Source: Longitalea arenae (GTDB lineage Bacteria > Bacteroidota > Bacteroidia > Chitinophagales > Chitinophagaceae). Taken from it: a stretch of 64,000 bases of DNA. The notes under the pieces were generated by a model. It was not told where the DNA came from and did not search any database. It worked only from the letters and a program-made list of their open reading frames with translations. The stretch is from positions 1-64,000 of the forward strand of contig NZ_JAFFJX010000001.1 of assembly GCF_016924755.1 (NCBI RefSeq). Direction: 5' to 3'. Numbering within the stretch: the stretch's first letter is position 1; every line of letters begins with the position of its first letter. The position numbers and the translations under genes were made by a program. This document shows positions 9,192-15,733 of this stretch, piece by piece.

Positions 9192-9290
9192 GCCCACATG
9201 GTTTCAGCCATTGCCTTTTCCTGAAGTAGTTTTCTTTAGAAATTTCATGTGGGTAACCCTGCTACGTCGCGCTGGCAGGGTTTTTTGTTG
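9192..9290 (+). ncRNA. Candidate structured RNA ending in an intrinsic terminator
   Basis: CCCACATG (9193-9200) pairs perfectly with CATGTGGG (9246-9253). The enclosed 45 nt can form a small inner helix (CTGAAG with CTTTAG). A terminator hairpin follows at once. No gene on the plus strand precedes it (the nearest, the OmpA-like gene, runs leftward), so the terminator must serve a short noncoding transcript or an unseen small peptide. I do not recognise an Rfam family. Confidence 0.4.
9255..9286 (+). terminator. Intrinsic terminator upstream of recA
   Basis: AACCCTGC (9255-9262) pairs with GCAGGGTT (9275-9282), followed by a six-T tract from 9281. It belongs to the candidate structured RNA that precedes it. 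Confidence 0.75.
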
Positions 9291-9448
9291 TTACCAGTTA
9301 CCGGCGCCCGTTGCCAGGCGCCCGCTGAAATGTAAAAGTCTCCTATAAAAATCAGTGGTTTACAATTACGATGCTGCGTCAGCAATGATAACGTCTCCGA
9401 TAATGAATGATTCCGAATTATAGGACGGGGCAACCGGAAACGGTAACC

Positions 9449-9511
9449 AAAATAATTAGTCCACAAATACTAAAATAATTAGTGTTGATAATATAATTTT
9501 CTCTACATTTG
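9449..9511 (+). promoter_or_regulatory. recA promoter with paired direct repeats
   Basis: A Bacteroidota -7 element TACATTTG (9504-9511) lies 16 bp after TTG (9485-9487), giving a start near 9516 and a leader of ~35 nt before the recA ATG at 9551. Just upstream are two identical copies of AAAATAATTAGT (9449-9460 and 9472-9483), 23 bp apart. The second also forms an inverted repeat ACTAA-N5-TTAGT. Together they form a plausible binding site for a damage-response regulator; the regulator is inferred, not seen. Confidence 0.5.
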
Positions 9512-9550
9512 GCAATCGGTAAATTTGAAAGACTAAAAAAACAACCCATT

Positions 9551-10555
9551 ATGGCAGATAATGAAAAAGCCAAAGCGCTAAAGCTTACTATAGATAAAAT
9601 CGAGAAAGATTTTGGTAAGGGAAGTGTGATGATGATGAATGAGAAGTCGCAGGATCCCATTGAAGTGATCTCATCCGGCTCTATTGGCCTGGATACAGCC
9701 CTCGGAGTGGGCGGTTTACCAAAAGGCCGTATTGTTGAGATCTATGGACCTGAATCTTCCGGTAAAACAACCATCGCAATACATGTTATTGCGGAAGCAC
9801 AGAAAAAAGGCGGCATGTGCGCCATCATCGATGCGGAACATGCTTTTGACAGCCTCTATGCTAAAAAACTCGGTGTAGACGTAGATAACCTGCTCATTTC
9901 GCAACCCGACTACGGTGAGCAAGCCCTTGAAATAGCCGACCGGCTGATCTTATCAGGCGCGCTCGATGTAGTAGTGATCGACTCGGTGGCTGCCCTGGTT
10001 CCAAAAGGCGAGCTGGAAGGTGAAATGGGTGACAGCAAAATGGGTTTACAAGCCCGTTTGATGTCACAAGCGCTGCGTAAGCTCACGGCCACTATTAATA
10101 AAACAAATACCATTTGCATTTTCATCAACCAGCTGCGCGAAAAGATCGGCGTTATGTTCGGTAACCCCGAAACCACTACTGGTGGTAACGCCCTGAAGTT
10201 CTACGCTTCGGTTCGACTGGATATTCGCCGTACCGCACAGATCAAGGACGGTGATGAAGCCATCGGGAACCGGGTTAAAGTAAAAGTGGTAAAAAATAAA
10301 GTAGCTCCTCCATTCCGCGCCGCAGAGTTTGATATCGTGTTCGGCGAAGGCATTTCAAAGACCGGTGAAATTCTCGATATGGGCGTGGAACTGGGTATCG
10401 TAAATAAAAGCGGAAGCTGGTTCAGCTATAACTCTGATAAACTCGGCCAGGGACGTGATGCGGTGAAGCAATTACTGATCGACAATCCTGAATTATCAAA
10501 TGAAATTGAAACGAGGATCAGAGAAAAGATCAAAGAAATGCAACAATCGGCCTAA
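9551..10555 (+). CDS. recA: Recombinase RecA
   Basis: A 334-aa RecA. It forms ATP-dependent filaments on single-stranded DNA, catalyses strand exchange and, in bacteria with LexA, triggers SOS repressor cleavage. Visible signatures are Walker A GPESSGKT at 66-73, the LIDAEHAF segment, Walker B-like [10 protein letters not shown], and the L2/signature region [20 protein letters not shown]. Length and order match canonical RecA. ATG at 9551 ([10 protein letters not shown]) is chosen because family similarity starts there; an upstream in-frame ATG at 9509 falls inside the -7 box. It stands alone and is followed by a strong terminator. Confidence 0.99.
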   Translation: MADNEKAKALKLTIDKIEKDFGKGSVMMMNEKSQDPIEVISSGSIGLDTALGVGGLPKGRIVEIYGPESSGKTTIAIHVIAEAQKKGGMCAIIDAEHAFDSLYAKKLGVDVDNLLISQPDYGEQALEIADRLILSGALDVVVIDSVAALVPKGELEGEMGDSKMGLQARLMSQALRKLTATINKTNTICIFINQLREKIGVMFGNPETTTGGNALKFYASVRLDIRRTAQIKDGDEAIGNRVKVKVVKNKVAPPFRAAEFDIVFGEGISKTGEILDMGVELGIVNKSGSWFSYNSDKLGQGRDAVKQLLIDNPELSNEIETRIREKIKEMQQSA

Positions 10556-10642
10556 TGTGAAAACCGGCTAAGAGGCTTTTCACATTTGCCCATTCAATTT
10601 GTTTCCAGGTTCAGTTGAATTTATATGGGTTAGTAAGTAGAT

Positions 10643-10672
10643 CGTCCCGGCTTCACCGGGACGATTTTTTTT
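10643..10672 (+). terminator. Intrinsic terminator after recA
   Basis: CGTCCCGG (10643-10650) pairs with CCGGGACG (10656-10663) around a CTTCA loop, followed by TTTTTTTT. A second weaker stem (GTGAAAA/TTTTCAC, 10557-10583) sits right after the stop codon. Confidence 0.9.
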
Positions 10673-10740
10673 GCAAGAAACTATTAGGCTGAAATCTGAT
10701 TTTCAACCCAGATCATTTCAAATTCGAAGGCCTAACAGAT

Positions 10741-11020
10741 TTGAAACACCCCGTTTGCAATTGCAAACCATACCGTACAAATTTGAAACACCCCATTTGC
10801 AATTGCAAACCATACCGTACAAATTCAAAACACCCCGTTTGCAATTGCAAACCATACCGTACAAATTTGAAACACCCCGTTTGCAATTGCAAACCATACT
10901 GTACAAATTTGAAACACCCCGTTTGCAATTGCAAACCATACGGTACAAATTCAAAACACCCCATTTGCAATTGCAAACCATACCGTACAAATTCAAAACA
11001 CCCTATTTGCAATTGCAAAC
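10741..11020. repeat. Tandem 42-bp iteron array (6.7 copies) with internal 16-bp palindrome
   Basis: Units start at 10741, 10783, 10825, 10867, 10909, 10951 and 10993 (the last truncated at 11020). Each holds TTTGCAATTGCAAA, extended in most copies to the perfect palindrome GTTTGCAATTGCAAAC, plus a conserved spacer ACCGTACAAAT. Differences between copies are few (CCCCG or CCCCA before the palindrome; TTGAAA or TCAAAA at the unit start; one CTG and one CGG in the spacer). Because 42 is a multiple of 3, all frames stay open, giving false coding regions on both strands. Spacers are not unique, so this is not CRISPR. Confidence 0.97.
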
Positions 11021-11659
11021 AGCTCTACCCGGGAGATTTACCGGGTCTGTTCAATAAACGGTGTCAGTGCGATTTACGGTTGATTGATCCTGACTTCCAG
11101 GATAATAGCTAATGGTGCATAAACTTGTTTCTATCCATGTAGGGGCAGCCCAGGGCTCCATCACTCAGGGACGAAGGTGGTCGCATAGTGAAAGGCGTGT
11201 GTAATCTGGTGATATGGTCAGGACTGAGGAAAAGCGTTGGCCAAAACTGCAGTATTATGCTTCCCAGATATCGGGAAAGTACTTTTCCGGCGGGTAGATT
11301 TATGCGGAAGGTCCATAAAATAAAAAAGGGGTCTGAATAGAAATTCAACCCCGCTTTTAAAATCCAATATCCTATGAAAAACCGAGGTAAAAATAGTGGG
11401 GAATTCTGATATCTGCAATACCATTTTGTGGTAATAGTAAAAATACCAAGGTATTTGGGAGATTTAGTAGCTGTTTTTGCGTATAAATACAGACTTTATT
11501 TATGACTATAAAAGAAAGAAAATCAATAAAATACACAGGGTCATCTGCCTTACCGGCGATCCGCAGCCATACCGGTCAGGAAAGTTATTGACATTTTTGA
11601 AAATATGGGCGCAAAAGCTGCTAGCATCGGTTGAGCATAACCTGTATGATGCTTATGGC
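11021..11659. other. Intergenic region without supported gene
   Basis: After the iteron array there is a small ACCCGG/CCGGGT hairpin (about 11028-11046), then ~600 bp with no convincing gene on either strand. Short open frames here lack starts with ribosome sites and have no recognisable product. A minus-strand terminator-like hairpin lies at 11328-11352. The right end is the 3' flank of the leftward T9SS cargo gene. Confidence 0.5.
11328..11352 (-). terminator. Possible minus-strand intrinsic terminator
   Basis: GGGGT-C-TGAAT (11328-11338) pairs with ATTCA-ACCCC (11343-11352). On the minus strand the stem is followed by TTTTTT. It is ~310 bp past the stop of the T9SS cargo gene, the nearest upstream minus-strand gene, so it either ends a long 3' UTR or an unrecognised short transcript. 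Confidence 0.5.
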
Positions 11660-12289
11660 CTAGTTCTTCAACAGTTTTTCCTGGGTGATCAGGCCCGTCG
11701 TATGATTATTTATGCGTAGAAAATAAATGCCCTTTTCAAGTGTAGAAACATTAATGGTTTGTAATCCCTGCAAATTATTCATCCCGATCCTTTGTTTGCC
11801 GGTTGCGTCAAGCACCTGTACATCGAGCAGGGCTTCAGACCGTACTATTAATATATTATCTACCGGATTAGGATAAAAACGAAAAGAAATATCACCCGCT
11901 ATCAATGCCTCTACCGCTTTCGAGAAAGCCAATTGCAAACCACTCTTACCCGAAAACCGAACCCTGTACAAACTGCGTCCCTTAGCCGGTGCATCATCTA
12001 TCCATTCATTTTCGGGCTTAATGTCGCTTTGCTTCAATACCGCTACCACCTCATAACTGCGACCACCACTGCTTCTTTCGATAGTGGCAAACGTAAAGGT
12101 GGTATCTTCCGGCTGCTTCCAGTTTAAAACGACTTTAGCATTTTCACGAATGCTTACAGTAAGATCGGCAATATACGTGGAGGTATCAACAGGAAAATGA
12201 TTGGCCAACGGTGATACCGTTGGTTCTTCCTGCGCTGTACATACGTGCACAAGCAGGCATAATAAATATACCAATACGCCTTTCTTCAT
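11660..12289 (-). CDS. Secreted protein with type IX secretion C-terminal sorting domain
   Basis: A 209-aa protein with a Sec signal peptide (1-19, ending CTAQ) and a central ~80-residue region resembling a fibronectin-like beta-sandwich (VVLNWKQPEDTTF, FATIERSSGG). From ~130 it carries the Bacteroidota T9SS type A sorting domain: FRFYPNPVDNILIV, VQVLDATGKQ, and GIYFLRINNH near the end, finishing with a basic KLLKN tail. The Por system should carry it across the outer membrane and remove the tail. No catalytic domain is seen; it may be an adhesin or structural protein. It stands alone. Confidence 0.85.
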   Translation of the reverse strand: MKKGVLVYLLCLLVHVCTAQEEPTVSPLANHFPVDTSTYIADLTVSIRENAKVVLNWKQPEDTTFTFATIERSSGGRSYEVVAVLKQSDIKPENEWIDDAPAKGRSLYRVRFSGKSGLQLAFSKAVEALIAGDISFRFYPNPVDNILIVRSEALLDVQVLDATGKQRIGMNNLQGLQTINVSTLEKGIYFLRINNHTTGLITQEKLLKN

Positions 12290-12453
12290 GAACTTAATGG
12301 GTCAACTTTCAAGAACTTCACTATTAACAATTACTGTGCCCGAATGTGGAAAACGAAATTGCATGTAATAAAATTCAAGCAGAGCAGTTAAAGTTTTTCA
12401 AAAGTCAATTACCTTGTTCCCGATACATAAAACACAATCAAGAACACCAGTTT

Positions 12454-12906
12454 ATGCTTAAAGTCAGAAAACTAAACGCCCGTAAACGAATTGCTTTGGT
12501 AGCACATGACAACAAGAAGAAAGACCTGATTGAATGGGCAGAGTTTAATAAGACTGTGTTGGCCCGGCACGAATTGATTGCTACCGGAACTACCGGTAAA
12601 CTGCTTGAGAATGCCCTTGACCGTCCGGTAAAAGCCTTGCTCAGCGGGCCTTTGGGCGGCGATCAGCAGATAGGCGCCCTCATTGCCGGTGGCGATATAG
12701 ACGTACTCATATTTTTTTGGGATCCCATGGAAGCACAACCCCACGATAGCGATGTAAAAGCTTTATTACGGGTAGCCATCGCCTGGAATTGTATTGTTGC
12801 CAACGACCGGGCTACAGCAGATTTTATTCTTACCTCACCGCTGATGATGGAAGAATATATGGTCAATATTCCCGATTACACAACCTACCTCAACCGGAAA
12901 ATTTAA
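12454..12906 (+). CDS. mgsA: Methylglyoxal synthase
   Basis: A 150-aa enzyme converting dihydroxyacetone phosphate to methylglyoxal and phosphate, a bypass of lower glycolysis that relieves sugar-phosphate stress. Family motifs are present: VAHDNKK (His18), ATGTTGKLL with the phosphate-binding GTTGK at 45-49, SGPLGGDQQ at 64-72 with the catalytic Asp at 70, DIDVLIFFWDPM, and QPHDSDV with His97 and Asp100. Start 12454 (MLKVRKL) matches the family N-terminus; the in-frame upstream extension to 12346 has no similarity. It stands alone between the T9SS gene (divergent) and uvrB. Confidence 0.96.
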   Translation: MLKVRKLNARKRIALVAHDNKKKDLIEWAEFNKTVLARHELIATGTTGKLLENALDRPVKALLSGPLGGDQQIGALIAGGDIDVLIFFWDPMEAQPHDSDVKALLRVAIAWNCIVANDRATADFILTSPLMMEEYMVNIPDYTTYLNRKI

Positions 12907-12973
12907 CCTTGCTTTGGCGATCAGCCAACAACGCAACATTTATCCGATAAGTAAGATGACGTTTTGAGACAAC

Positions 12974-13083
12974 GAAATATTGGTATTTGAGATTCAGTGA
13001 TCCTGAGATTTTTTGTAACCCTGAATGTTGCCTAAATCCCAAAATGCCCAAATCTCAAAATCCCGAAATCAATTCAGGCCTGA
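12974..13083. repeat. Dispersed intergenic repeat (copy 2)
   Basis: The segment contains AAATCTCAAAATCCCGAAATC and ATTCAGG, the same words in the same order as at 4083-4190, with a partly complementary left arm (TTTGAGATTCAGTGATCCTG). It fills most of the 320-bp gap between mgsA and uvrB, in which no gene is seen. Confidence 0.6.
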
Positions 13084-13156
13084 ACATTTAAAAGACGAAA
13101 TCGTTTAATATAAATCCTGCTCTTTCCAAAGTACAACTTTAGAGAGGGCAAGGTGG

Positions 13157-13164
13157 TAAATTTG
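13157..13164 (+). promoter_or_regulatory. Candidate -7 promoter element of uvrB
   Basis: TAAATTTG fits the Bacteroidota TAnnTTTG consensus and lies 66 bp before the uvrB ATG. A CTTTA at 13137-13141 could serve as the -33 element. Single-sequence evidence only. Confidence 0.35.
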
Positions 13165-13229
13165 TACAGTTGGTTTTGTAGCTTTCCCTCAAAGCACGAA
13201 ATTTACCAGTTCCTTACCTACATTATATT

Positions 13230-15269
13230 ATGGCTTTTAAATTACATGCTCCATATCAACCAGCCGGCGACCAGCCGGAAGCTATCCGGCAGCTGGTGGC
13301 CGGACTGCAGGATGGTGAAAAGTATCAGACCCTGCTGGGGGTAACCGGCTCTGGTAAAACTTTTACCATCGCCAATGTTATTCAACAGGTGCAAAAACCC
13401 ACCCTGGTGCTTACCCATAATAAAACCCTGGTGGCCCAGTTGTATGGGGAGTTCAAACAGTTCTTCCCGGAAAATGCAGTGGGCTATTTTGTTAGCTATT
13501 ATGATTATTACCAGCCCGAGGCTTACATGCCCGTAAGCGATACCTATATTGAAAAGGACCTGAGTATCAACGAAGAATTGGACAAACTGCGCCTGCAGGC
13601 TACCACGGAACTGCTCAGTGGCCGCAGGGATATCATCGTAGTAGCGTCGGTAAGCTGTATCTATGGTATCGGTAACCCCGCCGAGTTTGAGAACGGCATT
13701 ATCCGCATTCACCAGGGACAGGTCATTTCCCGCCAGGGTTTCCTGCATGCCCTCGTCAATTCACTGTACATGCGCAGCCAGGTGGATTTTAACCGCGGTA
13801 ATTTCCGGGTGCAAGGCGATACCGTGGATATTAACCTGCCCTATGTTGATTTCGGGTACCGCATCACCTTCTTTGGCGATGAAATAGAAACCATCGAAAG
13901 CATTGATATAAAGACCAATAAGCGCATTGGGATGGTTGAGAATGCCGCCATTTTCCCGGCTAACCTCTACCTGGCGCCCAAGGATATGATACAGCAGATC
14001 CTGGCCGAGATCCAGGATGAATGCGCCGCCCAGGTGGCTTATTTTAAAAGTGTGGGCAAATTCATAGAAGCGCAGCGCCTTAGCGAACGGGTGAATTATG
14101 ATGTGGAAATGATCCGCGAGCTGGGCTATTGTAATGGGGTAGAGAACTATTCCCGTTTCTTTGACCGCCGCTATCCCGGCACCCGGCCCTTCTGTTTGCT
14201 GGATTATTTCCCGAAAGATTTTCTATGCGTAATAGATGAAAGCCATCAAACGGTTCCACAGGTAAGTGGCATGTACGGTGGCGACAGAAGCCGTAAACTG
14301 GTACTGGTTGATTATGGTTTCCGCCTGCCATCAGCACTCGATAACCGGCCGCTGAACTTTCATGAATTTGAGTCTATGCTCAACCAAACCATCTTTGTTT
14401 CCGCCACTCCCGGCGATTACGAGCTGGAAAAGACCGATGGTATAGTCGTAGAACAGGTAGTAAGGCCTACCGGATTGCTGGATCCGCCCATCGAGATCCG
14501 CCCCAGCGTGAACCAGATCGATGACCTGCTCGACGAAATTGACAAACGCGTTAAAAAGGGCGACCGGGTACTGGTTACCACCCTCACCAAACGCATGGCG
14601 GAGGAAATGGACAAATACCTGCACCGCATCAATATAAAATCAAAATACATTCACAGTGAAGTAGATACGCTGGAACGTGTAGAGATATTACGTCAGCTGC
14701 GCCTGGGCGAAATTGATGTACTGGTAGGCGTAAACCTCCTGCGGGAAGGACTCGATCTGCCGGAAGTATCACTGGTAGCCATCCTCGATGCCGATAAAGA
14801 AGGTTTTCTGCGGAATGAGAAATCGCTGACCCAGACTGCCGGCCGCGCCGCCCGTAATGTTGACGGCCTCGTGATCTTTTATGCAGACAACATGACGGAA
14901 AGCATGCAGCGCACAATTGATGAAACCAACCGCCGCCGCGAAAAGCAGATCGCCCATAATACCCTGCATGGTATTGTGCCAAAGACAGTTAAAAAATCGC
15001 GTGACCAGGTGTTTGCCCAAACATCGGTGCTGGATATTAAAGGATATGATCCCGCGAATCCATATGCGATCGCGCCCAGTGAAGATCTGGTAACAACCGC
15101 AGCGGAAGAACAGGTCGTATATAAAACCATTCCACAAATGGAAAAAGCCATTGCCAAAACCAAAAAGGAAATGGAAAAAGCAGCGCGCGATCTCGATTTC
15201 ATGGAAGCAGCCCGCTTACGCGATGAAATGTTCTCGCTGCAAAAACAATTGCAGGAAATGAAGGGCTAA
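13230..15269 (+). CDS. uvrB: UvrABC system protein B
   Basis: A 679-aa nucleotide excision repair helicase that receives damaged DNA from UvrA and positions UvrC for incision. It shows the Walker A GVTGSGKT at 37-44, the damage-verifying beta-hairpin segment YYDYYQPEAYMP, the UvrA-interaction domain, the helicase motif segment CVIDESHQTVPQ, LREGLDLPEVSLVAILDADKEG, QTAGRAARN, and a C-terminal UVR/UvrC-binding helical hairpin (EKAARDLDFMEAARLRDEM). Full length and collinear with the family. The gap to recA (~2.7 kb) contains only mgsA, a T9SS gene and repeats. Confidence 0.99.
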   Translation: MAFKLHAPYQPAGDQPEAIRQLVAGLQDGEKYQTLLGVTGSGKTFTIANVIQQVQKPTLVLTHNKTLVAQLYGEFKQFFPENAVGYFVSYYDYYQPEAYMPVSDTYIEKDLSINEELDKLRLQATTELLSGRRDIIVVASVSCIYGIGNPAEFENGIIRIHQGQVISRQGFLHALVNSLYMRSQVDFNRGNFRVQGDTVDINLPYVDFGYRITFFGDEIETIESIDIKTNKRIGMVENAAIFPANLYLAPKDMIQQILAEIQDECAAQVAYFKSVGKFIEAQRLSERVNYDVEMIRELGYCNGVENYSRFFDRRYPGTRPFCLLDYFPKDFLCVIDESHQTVPQVSGMYGGDRSRKLVLVDYGFRLPSALDNRPLNFHEFESMLNQTIFVSATPGDYELEKTDGIVVEQVVRPTGLLDPPIEIRPSVNQIDDLLDEIDKRVKKGDRVLVTTLTKRMAEEMDKYLHRINIKSKYIHSEVDTLERVEILRQLRLGEIDVLVGVNLLREGLDLPEVSLVAILDADKEGFLRNEKSLTQTAGRAARNVDGLVIFYADNMTESMQRTIDETNRRREKQIAHNTLHGIVPKTVKKSRDQVFAQTSVLDIKGYDPANPYAIAPSEDLVTTAAEEQVVYKTIPQMEKAIAKTKKEMEKAARDLDFMEAARLRDEMFSLQKQLQEMKG

Positions 15270-15356
15270 TATGCCGGTCAAAAAAAGAATGTATATAACA
15301 CACTATTATCCACATTGCCCCGTTTTTATGACGTTCAAAACGAACCCCTAAACCCA

Positions 15357-15542
15357 ATGTCTTTTTCAATGAAAAGCCGACGCATACAACGCCGTCTGTT
15401 TAACCTTTTCGCATTTGCCTGCCTGGCATTTGCCCTGTACCTGGTAGCTTTCGTAAAAGAGGAACCCCTGCAACAGGCAGATGCCGGTACTTCCCATATA
15501 TCGCAGGTTGCCCATAAAGCACAGGCAGCTGCTTCTCATTGA
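15357..15542 (+). CDS. Small single-pass membrane protein, unknown
   Basis: A 61-aa product starting MSFSMKSRRIQRR, a positively charged N-terminus followed by a single hydrophobic helix (about residues 14-33) and a short Gln/Ala/His-rich tail. The basic-then-hydrophobic arrangement suggests an inner-membrane protein with the N-terminus inside. An earlier in-frame ATG at 15315 would add 14 residues before the charged segment and is less likely. It lies 87 bp after uvrB and before a long terminator hairpin, so it could be the last gene of that transcript. I recognise no family. Confidence 0.5.
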   Translation: MSFSMKSRRIQRRLFNLFAFACLAFALYLVAFVKEEPLQQADAGTSHISQVAHKAQAAASH

Positions 15543-15612
15543 TCCAACAAAGACCATTAGGATATATAATAATTCTTCATAACCTTCCGGGGTGAAGAAG
15601 ATTCCAATATTA

Positions 15613-15680
15613 GGTTAATTAGCCATCGGGATTATACCGGTATAACTATCGGGCCGATGGGCTAATTAACCAATTTTTTT
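15613..15680 (+). terminator. Long-stem intrinsic terminator before polA
   Basis: GGTTAATTAGCCATCGG (15613-15629) pairs with CCGATGGGCTAATTAACC (15654-15671) with one bulged base, followed by a T tract. The loop contains a second perfect palindrome TTATACCGGTATAA (15632-15645), so a branched structure is possible. Confidence 0.8.
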
Positions 15681-15733
15681 AGCATCATAGTTCCTAACTT
15701 CGGGCATCGTGAAAATTAATCGGAGGAACTAAT

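Noticed and set aside
9449-9483. Classical LexA (SOS) box at recA
   Set aside because: The repeats do not match the LexA motifs I know from other phyla, so they are listed only as a candidate site of unknown regulator.
10741-11020. CRISPR array
   Set aside because: The repeats are contiguous, with near-identical spacers instead of unique ones, and no cas genes are in the window.
10671-11112. Open frames of ~90-130 aa on both strands over the iteron array
   Set aside because: They exist only because the repeat unit (42 bp) is a multiple of three and lacks stops in several frames. The translations are simple repeats with no start context.
11477-11719. 80-aa plus-strand frame
   Set aside because: It runs antisense into the T9SS sorting domain gene, has no recognisable product and lies in otherwise noncoding DNA.
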